From positions 1,364,001 to 1,428,000 of the forward strand of contig NZ_AP012334.1 in assembly GCF_001042695.1 (NCBI RefSeq): a stretch of DNA of 64,000 nt, given 5' to 3'. The stretch is from Scardovia inopinata JCM 12537. Lineage in GTDB: Bacteria; Actinomycetota; Actinomycetes; Actinomycetales; Bifidobacteriaceae. The notes under the pieces were generated by a model that did no database searches, was not told the DNA's origin, and was given only the letters and a program-made list of their open reading frames with translations. Shown here piece by piece: positions 18,709 to 27,378 of this stretch. The number at the start of each line of letters is the position of its first letter. The first letter of the stretch is position 1. Position numbers and translations under genes: made by a program.

Positions 18709-18826
18709 TCCTGCCTCCAAGCCTGGATAAGGTTCATGCTTAAATCAGGATAAGGCATACGAACGCAAGAATTACGAGAATTACGAGTAGAAAAGCACGC
18801 AGTAAAATCACTGCTTAGCGAGGGGA

Positions 18827-19960
18827 ATGATGGTCAAACATACTAAACGAAAGAAAAATACGATGGTTATCTGGATTCTTCTAGTCCTGCTCTTCCTATG
18901 GATGTGCCTTCACTATCTGCCTGTGCAGCTGGAGCATTTCCGCCCCTTGCCCGAAGCAACCGCTCTGATTCCTCTGTTGCTGGTCCCTCTGCTGATTATC
19001 TTTCTGATAACTCTCAGCCGACGCGCCTGGGCACAATCCTTCGTCAGCCTGCTGCTGATTGCCATAGAAGTTCTCTGGTCTCTTGGATATTTCATGCCCC
19101 TTCCCCATGCCCTTGCTAGCCTGCTTGCCATGCCCGATCAGACTGCACAGACTGCAGCCTCTGCATCGCCAACAAAATCCGCAGCTTCAGCAAGGTCAGC
19201 AACCCCCACAGCTTCCGCGACTTCCACAACCCCCACTTCCGCAGCTCAAACCATAACAGTTATGACCATCAATGCTCGCTATGGAAGAGCAGATACCAGT
19301 AGTATCCTTCATCAAGTCAAACTTCATAAGGTTGATGTCCTCTGTGTTCAGGAGGTGACCTCTCGTTTTGTGGATCGTCTCGACCGTGAAGGAATCAGCC
19401 AGGAACTTCCTTTCAGGCAGCTGGGAAATTACAGTTCAAAAGATAATGGTGGTTTTAATGCCATCTGGACGCGGATTCAGCCGATCGAAGCCCACCCACA
19501 ATCCATCTCCATCGCATCCTCTCAAATTCCCACAGTAACCTTATCTGTGAATGGACAGCGAGTTCTTTTTGCCAGTACTCACCCCAAGTCACCCGGCCGG
19601 GGAGGGGCATCCTGGTCCTCCAGTATTTCTTCCCTGTCTGCCTTCAGCAAGATTAACAATGCAGATCTGAAAAACTCCAGTCAAGTCACAGCTAATGTCG
19701 TGATGGGAGACCTCAATTCAAATCTTCACCATGCGGTATTACGGTCAGTTCTTTCCAGCGGTTTAACAGATTCCTCCTATGCCCTCCACAAGGGGATGAA
19801 CCTCACTTTTCCAGCATCCTGGCCTTTCTTCCCCGCTCTCATCGAGATTGATCACGTGCTCTACACAGGTCAGATCCAGGCGACTTCCTTGACTACCCAA
19901 ACTATTCCACACACTGATCACAAAGCTCTCATTGCAACCCTTCAGGTTAAAAATCGCTGA
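18827..19960 (+). CDS. Membrane-anchored endonuclease/exonuclease/phosphatase family protein
   Basis: The product has 377 residues. Two to three hydrophobic segments (IWILLVLLFLWMCLHYL, ALIPLLLVPLLIIFLITL, SFVSLLLIAIEVLWSLGYF) precede an Ala/Ser/Thr-rich linker of about 40 residues. An EEP catalytic domain follows: TINARYGR, CVQEVTSRFVD (metal Glu), VVMGDLNSN (Asp/Asn), IDHVLY and the terminal HTDHKALI (Asp-His). The topology suggests the catalytic domain lies outside the cell. Members act on nucleic acids, phospholipids or phosphoesters, and the substrate here is unknown. GAGGGGA lies just upstream; the second ATG at 18830 is equally possible. Confidence 0.88.
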   Translation: MMVKHTKRKKNTMVIWILLVLLFLWMCLHYLPVQLEHFRPLPEATALIPLLLVPLLIIFLITLSRRAWAQSFVSLLLIAIEVLWSLGYFMPLPHALASLLAMPDQTAQTAASASPTKSAASARSATPTASATSTTPTSAAQTITVMTINARYGRADTSSILHQVKLHKVDVLCVQEVTSRFVDRLDREGISQELPFRQLGNYSSKDNGGFNAIWTRIQPIEAHPQSISIASSQIPTVTLSVNGQRVLFASTHPKSPGRGGASWSSSISSLSAFSKINNADLKNSSQVTANVVMGDLNSNLHHAVLRSVLSSGLTDSSYALHKGMNLTFPASWPFFPALIEIDHVLYTGQIQATSLTTQTIPHTDHKALIATLQVKNR

Positions 19961-20041
19961 AATCTCACTACATCGAACCTTTCAGCATATCTCACTCAAT
20001 ATCTCACTCAAGCTCGCTACATTCACACAGGATGTTTGCTA

Positions 20042-20200
20042 TGCCTTATTTAGCATGTTTGCTATATCCTACTTAAGGTATCTGCCATGACTTCCCTGGC
20101 ATATTTGATATTTGCCGCATACCTGCTGCATGTCCTGCCGCGTCTGCCGCATACCTCTTGCATATCTACCGCCCGTCTGCCGCATGTCTATGCCAAGCCC
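20042..20200. repeat. Degenerate TGCCGCAT-rich repeats in a 400-bp non-coding gap
   Basis: The gap 19961-20361 holds no credible gene. Earlier on, 'atatctcactca' occurs twice and 'catgtttgctat' twice. From 20110 to 20190 there are several imperfect copies of TGCCGCATACC/TGCCGCATGTC. The gap ends in the terminator at 20273-20304. Confidence 0.55.
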
Positions 20201-20272
20201 AGTCTGTGAGCCTAAACTTGAACTGACATCTTTGACTGCATCTCTGCTCAACCTTCCTAACAAAACCCTAAC

Positions 20273-20304
20273 AAAAAGCGGACTCACTTCTTCAGTGAGT
20301 CCGC
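20273..20304 (-). terminator. Intrinsic terminator of the rpsP-khpA transcript
   Basis: On the minus strand, GCGGACTCACT (20294-20304) pairs perfectly with AGTGAGTCCGC (20278-20288) across a 5-nt loop, followed by TTTTT (20273-20277). This is an 11-bp stem plus a T-run, a textbook Rho-independent terminator for the khpA end. Confidence 0.9.
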
Positions 20305-20361
20305 TATCGCTCAAAAGCAGCGAAACATTCTTCGCGCTTGAATTCTCGTAGATTATCTAAA

Positions 20362-20595
20362 CTATCGGCGGGAATCCATAATATCCACGCGAACGCTATG
20401 GTCGGCAATCGCTTGAATAACAGTCCTGATTGCGGTTGCTGTGCGACCGTGACGACCAATCACCCGGCCGATATCCTCAGAATTCACACGCACGCGAATC
20501 AACTCACCTCGCGAATTCTGATATGACTTTACCGACACATCATCTGGAAAATCGACAATATTGCAAATCAGATGTTCCACCGCTTCAGTAAGCAT
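20362..20595 (-). CDS. khpA: KH-domain RNA-binding protein KhpA
   Basis: This 77-residue single KH-domain protein carries the GxxG loop in VIGRHGRTATAIRTVIQAI. KhpA proteins bind RNA and in other Gram-positives work with KhpB in growth and division control. It follows rpsP with a 2-bp gap, which is the usual actinobacterial pairing, and is followed by a terminator. Confidence 0.95.
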   Translation of the reverse strand: MLTEAVEHLICNIVDFPDDVSVKSYQNSRGELIRVRVNSEDIGRVIGRHGRTATAIRTVIQAIADHSVRVDIMDSRR

Positions 20596-20597
20596 TT

Positions 20598-21041
20598 TTA
20601 CTCAGCCTTTTCTTCGGTCTGATCGGTCTCATCGGCAGTTTCAGCCTGTGCAGCTTCGGCTTCCTTAGCCTTCTCCTCAGACTGTGCAGCCTTAAGCTTT
20701 TGAGCCTGGTTTTCAGCAGCCTCAACACGAGCCTGAGCATCAGGCCCCTCTTCAGCTACCTTCAAACTGCCTTCAGCACCAGGCAGACCTTTAAACTTCT
20801 GCCAATCGCCAGTGATCCTCAGCAACTTATGAACTGGATCTGAGGGTTGGGCGCCAACAGACAGCCAGTACTGGGCGCGGTCAGACTTGATCTGGATCAG
20901 GGAAGGTTGCTTGTTGGGATCATAAATGCCGATCTCTTCAATAACCTTACCATCGCGCTTCTTGCGGGAATCCACGACTACTACACGATAGAAAGCATAG
21001 AACTTCCTACCCATACGCTTCAAACGAATACGTGTTGCCAA
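20598..21041 (-). CDS. rpsP: 30S ribosomal protein S16 with long acidic tail
   Basis: The product has 147 residues; the conserved core [21 protein letters not shown] to about residue 90 is followed by an Ala/Glu-rich C-terminal extension ([17 protein letters not shown]) absent from E. coli S16 (82 residues). I place the start at the TTG at 21041, because AGGAG lies 7 nt upstream and the protein then begins exactly at the family N-terminus. The frame is open further upstream, but that leader does not look like S16. It pairs with khpA in an operon. Confidence 0.95.
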   Translation of the reverse strand: MATRIRLKRMGRKFYAFYRVVVVDSRKKRDGKVIEEIGIYDPNKQPSLIQIKSDRAQYWLSVGAQPSDPVHKLLRITGDWQKFKGLPGAEGSLKVAEEGPDAQARVEAAENQAQKLKAAQSEEKAKEAEAAQAETADETDQTEEKAE

Positions 21042-21285
21042 AATGGCTCTCCTTGTATCTTTGGGGCGCACATTCCATCGATTATGTGGGGCATAACCAC
21101 TGGTGCTGTGCATGAACCCACGCCTCGAGGTTTTGAGGGCTCCTCCAGACGCGATAACACAGGTCATTATAAACGCACTTATGGATTTTGACTATTTTCC
21201 CCTGGCGTCAGCTTGTCCCGCAATTCTTAGCTCATGTTCGGAGCAGCTTCATCCTCATCTACCTGGTCGTCCTCATCTTTTCCGG

Positions 21286-21363
21286 CTCGCCCAACACGCA
21301 TATCTCACCATGCATGTCTCGGCTCACGCAATGCACCCATCCTTACTCACCCAACACGCATAT
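21286..21363. repeat. 18-bp direct repeat between rpsP and trmD
   Basis: CTCGCCCAACACGCATAT at 21286-21303 recurs with one change as CTCACCCAACACGCATAT at 21346-21363, exactly 60 bp later. The second copy is also the left arm of an inverted-repeat element. The 490-bp gap 21042-21531 contains no credible gene and should hold the rpsP promoter on its left side. Confidence 0.85.
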
Positions 21364-21423
21364 ATACAAGAGCCTGGCGCACGACACCAAACCCTGGTCA
21401 TATATAATTGCGCTTTGGGTGAG
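21346..21423. repeat. Inverted-repeat element copy A (78 bp)
   Basis: The left arm CTCACCCAACACGCATATATA (21346-21366) faces the right arm at 21401-21423, which reads on the other strand as CTCACCCAAAGCGCAATTATATA. The arms agree over CTCACCCAA, CGCA and TATATA. The interior is not conserved with the other copies. Its role is unknown; see the related copies at 33601, 33982 and 35823. Confidence 0.8.
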
Positions 21424-21531
21424 CCGGCCACGCCATTATGTTTTTAGCCTCCCACCACATTGATATAAATGCCTTACTTCCTCAATAAAGCAGGGCTAAA
21501 AAGCCAAAAGCCGGGGACCAAGAGTAACACT

Positions 21532-22374
21532 CTATAATTCCTGAGATTTCCTTGGATGCAAACCTGACAGATCCCAGCCCAAGCCACCAAGAATCTTGCA
21601 ATCCGCTTTATCTAAAGCAGAGCACTCCAGGCGCTCAATAATATCCGGTCTAATCCGTGCCGTCTTTGTCAAAGAATCATCGCGCCGAAAGCGGTTAACC
21701 TTCGCATGGTCCCCGCTCAGAAGAACCGAAGGAACCTCTAATCCGCGCCACTGCGCTGGTTTCGTGTACTGCTGATATTCCAGCAAACCTTCCGCCCCAC
21801 TATAGGATTCTTCCACTATTGAATCAGGATTCCCCATAAACCCTGGAATCAAGCGGGTTATAGCTTCCACCATGACGCTCACTGCCGCTTCCCCCCCATT
21901 AAGAACATAATCCCCAATGGAATATTCACGAACGTCGAGTCCCCGCTCTCGGTAATATGTTGGAATTCGGGCATCATAACCTTCATACCGGCCGCATCCG
22001 AAAATTATGCGCTCTTTTCGGGAGAGGTCATTGGCCTGTTTCTGATTAAACAGCAGAGCGGCAGGGTTGGGGAAAATGAGGACCGGACCGGAAAGCTCTC
22101 CCGATGAACCGGAAAGTTCTCCCGATGATGACAAATCACCAGGCTTTCCCCCAATAAGCTCATCCAGACATTCAGCCCAAACCTCCGGCTTCATCACCAT
22201 GCCTGCCCCCCCGCCAACCGGAGTATCATCAACGGATCGGTGAACATCATGGGTCCACTGCCGCAGATCATGGGTTTGTAAATCGACGATTCCACTATCC
22301 TGCGCCTTACCCAACAAGCTCAGACGAAGTGAATCAAAATAGTCAGGAAAGACGGATACAATATCAATTTTCAT
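21532..22374 (-). CDS. trmD: tRNA (guanine-37-N1)-methyltransferase
   Basis: TrmD methylates G37 of tRNAs with S-adenosylmethionine and prevents frameshifting. The product has 280 residues with the trefoil-knot motifs DDTPVGGGAGMVMKPEVW, GRYEGYDARI and GDYVLNGGEAAVSVMVEAI, plus the C-terminal domain LLEYQQYTKPAQW. Within the N-terminal half, a Ser/Gly-rich insert (GELSGSSGELSG) comes from a 21-bp tandem repeat at 22088-22129. It lies 112 bp downstream of rimM on the same strand. Confidence 0.96.
   Translation of the reverse strand: MKIDIVSVFPDYFDSLRLSLLGKAQDSGIVDLQTHDLRQWTHDVHRSVDDTPVGGGAGMVMKPEVWAECLDELIGGKPGDLSSSGELSGSSGELSGPVLIFPNPAALLFNQKQANDLSRKERIIFGCGRYEGYDARIPTYYRERGLDVREYSIGDYVLNGGEAAVSVMVEAITRLIPGFMGNPDSIVEESYSGAEGLLEYQQYTKPAQWRGLEVPSVLLSGDHAKVNRFRRDDSLTKTARIRPDIIERLECSALDKADCKILGGLGWDLSGLHPRKSQEL
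22088..22129 (-). repeat. In-frame 21-bp tandem repeat in trmD
   Basis: Two 21-bp units (22088-22108 and 22109-22129) differ at two positions and encode the repeated GELSGSS in TrmD. Confidence 0.85.
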
Positions 22375-22486
22375 ACTATTTCCTTCAAAGTTTTAGTCAA
22401 AAACGTCGATAAAAGCCAGTCGAAAGCGTCAACCACAAGCGTCAGACAAAGTGGCGGCCTAACCAACCGCAGGGCTCTGCTCAAAA

Positions 22487-23152
22487 TTATGTCAGATCGA
22501 GCAAACCTCCAGGAGGATCAACAAGAATATAGCCTTCATCAGGATCAACGATGGGAACCAAGGCCTCAACAAAAGGAATTAAGGCCTCTTTCCCGCCAGC
22601 ATCAACCAGTTTCACGGTAATCAGGGGCTGAGGATTGTTAAGATCCACCTCGGAGACATGGCCGATTACATGAGCATCTACACCGTCGTAATCCGCAGCC
22701 AGGGCACTTTCATGGTCATCAACAGCCAGGACCTCCAGGCCAATCAATTCCTGCGGATACCAACCCTCCTCACCGGTCTGTTCATCCTGGGCCGGGGCAG
22801 CATCAGGGGGAACAGGGGGAACGTCTGAATCTGCGGACGACTTGGCTTTGTCAGTACTGGTCTCAGGTGCAGGAACATACAGAATCATTCCTTTTAATTC
22901 TTCAGATGCGTTGCGGTCATCGACCCCCTCAAGCTTGATGATCCATCGGTTTTTGAAAGTTCGCGAGCGCTCAACAGTCCATGATTTCCCCTGATTATCA
23001 AGAAGAATTGATCCCGGCTGAAAGCGGAGCACGGGGCTGTCAGTAAAAACCTGAATGTTAACTTCTCCCTTTAACCCCTGGGCGCGGCCAATTCGACAGA
23101 CGCGAAGTAGCCCATCGGCTTCAGTTTCCAGATAGTTTGTCATGGTTTCCAT
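22487..23152 (-). CDS. rimM: 16S rRNA processing protein RimM
   Basis: RimM helps mature the 30S head and binds S19. The product has 221 residues: an N-terminal RimM barrel (CRIGRAQGLKGEVNIQVFTD), a Pro/Ser/Asp-rich insert of about 30 residues, then a PRC-barrel (GEEGWYPQELIGLEVLAVD to ALIPFVEALVPIVDPDEGYI). The start may be the ATG at 23152 or the one three codons later; neither has a strong ribosome-binding site. It is followed by trmD. Confidence 0.95.
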   Translation of the reverse strand: METMTNYLETEADGLLRVCRIGRAQGLKGEVNIQVFTDSPVLRFQPGSILLDNQGKSWTVERSRTFKNRWIIKLEGVDDRNASEELKGMILYVPAPETSTDKAKSSADSDVPPVPPDAAPAQDEQTGEEGWYPQELIGLEVLAVDDHESALAADYDGVDAHVIGHVSEVDLNNPQPLITVKLVDAGGKEALIPFVEALVPIVDPDEGYILVDPPGGLLDLT

Positions 23153-23183
23153 GCTACAGAGTCCATCTGAAATTGTCAGCTTT

Positions 23184-24644
23184 CTAAGGAATGCGATGCA
23201 CCCATTGACTCATTGCATATTTATTAGTACTTAACCGTTCAGCCTCCGCCATCAGCTGGGAACCAAGCTCTCCCGACTTTGCATATGGCAGAGCTGTCAG
23301 CAGAAAATTATACATAAAATTAATGATTTCCTGCCGGGAACAACCAGTTTGAGATTTGAGGGGATCCACCCTTTTTGCGGCAGATTTGACTGATTTATCA
23401 GCACTTTTTTCAGGAGAAATTTTCAGGATGGAGGTCATAAGATGAGCATCAATATCATAGGCCATGGTGACGTGATGGAGAAGGCAGCCAGGACCGCTTT
23501 CGCCTCCCGAAAAGCGCCTTTGAGCAGCTCCTCCAATTTTCCCCAGAGGGGAAGAAATATCGTTAATTGGCTGGTAAAAGGCTTTGACTCCCAACGTGTT
23601 CAAGGCTTCAAGAACCCAAGCATCGCAGAACGGGTAGGATGATTCCACACTCATTCCTGCAACAAAATCAAGAGGAAGGTATAAGGAATAGGTAATAGTA
23701 TTCCCCGGTTCGATAAACATTGCTCCTCCCCCAGTAAGCCTCCTGACAATGGTGAATCCTTTGTCTTTGGCCAGATCCTCATGAATCTCATGGCTGACAG
23801 ACTGATGAAGGCCAAGAACAACCGCTGGTGACCCCCACTCCCAGAATCGAAGGACAGGTCCCGTATCGCCCCTAGCAACAGCCTGTCCCAGGGCTTCATC
23901 CAGCCCCATCTGCATAGCCGGGCTCATAGGTGGAGCACTGAGGTTATGAATAATTTCCAGATTTAAGCTTTGCCAACGAGGATCCGATCGCACACTCACT
24001 GCTTCGGCGGTTGACTGATTTTGACTGTTTGTAGAATTGTTCTTAGAACTGTCCTTCAAACTGTTTTTAGAAGCTGATGGCTCCTGCACATTCAATCTGC
24101 CGAATGGAGTGGAAGAAACACGGGGAATGCGGCGAACAGGAGCTTCAGGAAGCGACGGGGGCAAGGTTGCAATGTCGGGGAACTGGGCAAGTGCCCGCAT
24201 CACGGCCTGGGTCAGTCCATGAGGACTTATCCCTATAAAGAGAATGCCAGATTCTTCCCATCGTTTCATACAACTATTCAGGGCTTTTTCGACAGACTCA
24301 GCCAAATGTGCCTGATCTGCCGGATGAGACAGGCCATTGTCTGAGGACTTCGCAGAAGACAGGCCAGAACGCCTGCTCAGAGATAGACCTGAACACTTGC
24401 CCGGAGATACGCTTAAACGCCTATCTGACTTGACAGGATCGTTCAATTCAAGACATTCACTCGCACTAGAGGAGGAAAGGATTTCTTCGGCTAAACTGTC
24501 GAGAACTTTTTCAGGATGCAAGGTTCCTTCAATAAAAAAATCCCCATCTATCTGAACGAAGGTTCCAGAAGAAGGCCAGGTGTCGTCGATTTCAACGGCG
24601 ACCAATTTCCCTCCTGGCTCCTTGTATTCTCCCCGATACTTCAC
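23184..24644 (-). CDS. lplA: Lipoate-protein ligase A with an N-terminal accessory domain
   Basis: The enzyme attaches lipoate to lipoyl domains; the likely acceptor here is GcvH, encoded 4 kb upstream in the same direction. The C-terminal half is the ligase catalytic domain (RRLTGGGAMFIEPGNTITYSL, KIGGAAQRRFSGG). The first 60 residues (KYRGEYKEPGGKLVAVEIDD then VQIDGDFFIEG) look like the lipoate-ligase accessory domain, which in E. coli is C-terminal, so the order is swapped. A long Ser/Lys/Asn-rich linker joins them. I use the GTG at 24644, with GGGGTG 6 nt upstream, because the accessory domain begins there; the GTG at 24683 is an alternative. It directly follows ptrB. Confidence 0.88.
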   Translation of the reverse strand: MKYRGEYKEPGGKLVAVEIDDTWPSSGTFVQIDGDFFIEGTLHPEKVLDSLAEEILSSSSASECLELNDPVKSDRRLSVSPGKCSGLSLSRRSGLSSAKSSDNGLSHPADQAHLAESVEKALNSCMKRWEESGILFIGISPHGLTQAVMRALAQFPDIATLPPSLPEAPVRRIPRVSSTPFGRLNVQEPSASKNSLKDSSKNNSTNSQNQSTAEAVSVRSDPRWQSLNLEIIHNLSAPPMSPAMQMGLDEALGQAVARGDTGPVLRFWEWGSPAVVLGLHQSVSHEIHEDLAKDKGFTIVRRLTGGGAMFIEPGNTITYSLYLPLDFVAGMSVESSYPFCDAWVLEALNTLGVKAFYQPINDISSPLGKIGGAAQRRFSGGESGPGCLLHHVTMAYDIDAHLMTSILKISPEKSADKSVKSAAKRVDPLKSQTGCSRQEIINFMYNFLLTALPYAKSGELGSQLMAEAERLSTNKYAMSQWVHRIP

Positions 24645-24684
24645 TGTTTTCACCCCGATATATCGATATATCACTCGTTGCACA

Positions 24685-27324
24685 TCACTGATTGATTCCC
24701 AGCACCATCAGGCACCAGGCATTTTCCTGACTAATTTGTTCCCAGGCCTTGTATCGTCCTGATACTCCTCCATGACCTGCCTCTATTTCTATTCGGGCAA
24801 AAGCATCAGCACTGACTTCTTCCTCCTGGAGTCGGGACAGCCACTTTAGAGGCTCAACATAGAGAACTCTGGTATCATTCATAGATGTTGTGATAAAAAT
24901 TTTCGGAAAATGCTCAGTCCCAAAGGCAGCACGCCGTTCTTGCCCCGATGCGACATTTTCATACGGAGTATACGCTTTCATATAATCAAAAACATCTTTA
25001 TTATGCAGAGGATCGCCCCACTCATCCCACTCAGTTACCGTCAGGGGAAGAGACGGATCAAGGATGGAATTCAAAGCATCCACAAAAGGAACGTCGGCTT
25101 CTATACCTGCATAAAGGAAGGGAGCAAGGTTTGCCACTGCCCCCATCAGAAGGCCACCGGCAGAGCCCCCGTTGGCTACCGTCGTTTCCGGGCTGGCCCA
25201 GCCGCAAGCCTGCAAGGCAGCGGTTACATCAATAAAATCAAAGAAACTATTGTTTTTATTTATTCTTCTCCCCTGCTCATACCAGGCTCGGCCCATTTCA
25301 CCCCCGCCCCGAATTTGAATTTCTACTCTGACCACCCCGCGATCCAGAAAACTCAACCGAGAGGTCCCAAACCCAGGATCAGTGCAATAGCCATAAGAAC
25401 CATAGGCAGTTATAAACATAGGAGCAGGATGAAGTTTATCAGTCTGCCCGATCCGGCTGGTCCTTGAAAATTCAGCTGCACCGGAGCCGACATTGTGGCC
25501 CTGGTTTTCCCACAGGGCAGCAGATCGCCGAGCAGCATCCTCCATCGAAGGGGCAGTCAGCACATAATCCGTCTGCCCCAAGCCGAGAGGGCGGCCCTGA
25601 TCATCAGATGCCTTGTCCATAACCGGGACCAGCCCCTTCTTCCATGTCAGGAATACTGGCACTTTTTCTCCATCCCGAGTTCGGACCCAAATCCGCCTTT
25701 CTGCATAATCAGATTCAGTATAATTATTCACTCTTGCTGCCTTCAGCAAAGTACTCTGACCACTATGGGGATTATAAGAGCACAAACGCGGCGGATGAAC
25801 ATAGCTGCCGTAGCTGTATCGAACAGTCGGAGCGTCATAGGAAGGATTACCCGTAAAACCAATCGAATATACAGCTTGCGGGTCAGGTCCCCTTAACTCA
25901 GAAAAGTGCCAGGGCTGACCGAGCAGATAATCAGCCAAGACCCTGTTTTTGGTCTCCACAGCAATATGAGGCAGGCCAGAAGAGCGGTAAGACAAGGTCA
26001 CAAAATTCCTGTAAATCCCCAGTCCCCCTATGGCGAGCCCCTGAGCACCCTGAAGCATCTGAGGATTAACCTGGTCATAATAAGGGGTATCTACAGGAAG
26101 ATCCTTATGATCGGCCTGCCCCTTCTCGCAGCCATAATCACTCCCCCTGGCTATGCAGACTCCTTGCCCCAAAGTATAAGGGGCCTGTTCGGTCTTCATA
26201 TTTATAATATCAATTTCAAAATTCGGATCAGTAACATTATGGGAGACCACAGCTACAGGCAGGGCCCCATCAGCATCCACTTCCACCTGAGGAAGCAAAG
26301 ACAGGAGTTTATGGGCTTTCTCTGTCTGGCCATCGGACTCCAGATCCCGAGCCTGAGCCTGCACAGCCTCCCGAACGTTTTCAAATTTCGCAAAACTGAC
26401 ATCATATTCAATATCGTCGGCGCGGGGAATAAAAACCGAAAACTCGCCCAAGGGATGCGAAGATTCCAAGAAAAGAACTTCGCTGGTAGTTTTCGAGGCG
26501 GTTTCAATAACAATAAGGGATTCATCAAAAGATAATCCGACCCCGCACCAAAATCGTTCATCCTGCTCATGATAAACTTCCACATCCTGCGACAGATCAT
26601 CCCCAACGTGATGGCGCCAGATTGAGCAAGGCCGCCACGCCTGATCGAGCCGGGTATAGAAAATCCACTGTCCATCAGGAGTAAAACAGGCATTCGCTCC
26701 AATCCCCCGAATACAATCAGGAAGCTGCTCATTTTCCTTCAGATCTCGCACATAGCAGTCATACCGCTCGTTGCCATGAGTATCAATCAGGTACAGCATC
26801 CAGCGGCCATCATCGCTCAAATCCATGCCCCCACTGCGGAAAAAATCATGGCCCTGAGCTTCCTTATTAGCATCAAAAATTACTTCCTCTCCGGGAAGTC
26901 TGTAATTTTCTCCTGTCTGAATTTGAGGAGGATCCCAGTCATCCTGATTCTTGATCGGAGTTCGGCAGGTAATTCCATACTGCTCTCCTTCCTGGGTGCG
27001 GCTGAAGTACCAGTAGTCGAAAAGACGTACAGGAACCGACATGTCGTTCTCTTCAACGTGAGCCTTGAGCTCATCAAAGAGGCGTGAAGCCAAGTTTTTC
27101 TCCGGTGCCAAACGCGCTGAGGCATACTCATTCTGCGCTTTTACATAGGCCTGGACTTCCGGTGATTCCTTCTGCCGCAGCCACTCATAGTAATCAGTAA
27201 AAGTTTCTCCGTGGACTGACCTGATCTGACTTACTTTTTTTGCCCGGGGCGGCCGTATAGCCTGAGGATTCCTCTCAGCCGGCTCCGGTCGTTGACTTTG
27301 TGTGTTTTGAGTAGTTTTTCCCAT
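24685..27324 (-). CDS. ptrB: Oligopeptidase B (protease II), prolyl-oligopeptidase family S9A
   Basis: This cytosolic serine peptidase cuts small peptides after Lys or Arg. The product has 879 residues, longer than E. coli PtrB (686), with extra segments in the beta-propeller and near the catalytic domain. The N-terminus has the family pattern TFTDYYEWLRQKESPEV. The catalytic Ser is in VANGGSAGGLLMGA, Asp in TSMNDTRVLYVEPLKW and His in IEAGHGGVSGRYKAW. AAAGGAAAATT precedes the ATG. Its stop codon is adjacent to the longest possible lplA reading, so the two are probably co-translated. Confidence 0.94.
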   Translation of the reverse strand: MGKTTQNTQSQRPEPAERNPQAIRPPRAKKVSQIRSVHGETFTDYYEWLRQKESPEVQAYVKAQNEYASARLAPEKNLASRLFDELKAHVEENDMSVPVRLFDYWYFSRTQEGEQYGITCRTPIKNQDDWDPPQIQTGENYRLPGEEVIFDANKEAQGHDFFRSGGMDLSDDGRWMLYLIDTHGNERYDCYVRDLKENEQLPDCIRGIGANACFTPDGQWIFYTRLDQAWRPCSIWRHHVGDDLSQDVEVYHEQDERFWCGVGLSFDESLIVIETASKTTSEVLFLESSHPLGEFSVFIPRADDIEYDVSFAKFENVREAVQAQARDLESDGQTEKAHKLLSLLPQVEVDADGALPVAVVSHNVTDPNFEIDIINMKTEQAPYTLGQGVCIARGSDYGCEKGQADHKDLPVDTPYYDQVNPQMLQGAQGLAIGGLGIYRNFVTLSYRSSGLPHIAVETKNRVLADYLLGQPWHFSELRGPDPQAVYSIGFTGNPSYDAPTVRYSYGSYVHPPRLCSYNPHSGQSTLLKAARVNNYTESDYAERRIWVRTRDGEKVPVFLTWKKGLVPVMDKASDDQGRPLGLGQTDYVLTAPSMEDAARRSAALWENQGHNVGSGAAEFSRTSRIGQTDKLHPAPMFITAYGSYGYCTDPGFGTSRLSFLDRGVVRVEIQIRGGGEMGRAWYEQGRRINKNNSFFDFIDVTAALQACGWASPETTVANGGSAGGLLMGAVANLAPFLYAGIEADVPFVDALNSILDPSLPLTVTEWDEWGDPLHNKDVFDYMKAYTPYENVASGQERRAAFGTEHFPKIFITTSMNDTRVLYVEPLKWLSRLQEEEVSADAFARIEIEAGHGGVSGRYKAWEQISQENAWCLMVLGINQ

Positions 27325-27378
27325 AATTTTCCTTTGATACAGCAGTCAGTCCTGAGACAATCAGCCCTAGCCCCGCAG

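Noticed and set aside
21103-21463. Overlapping open frames between rpsP and trmD
   Set aside because: They run through the inverted-repeat and direct-repeat sequence and show no family resemblance.
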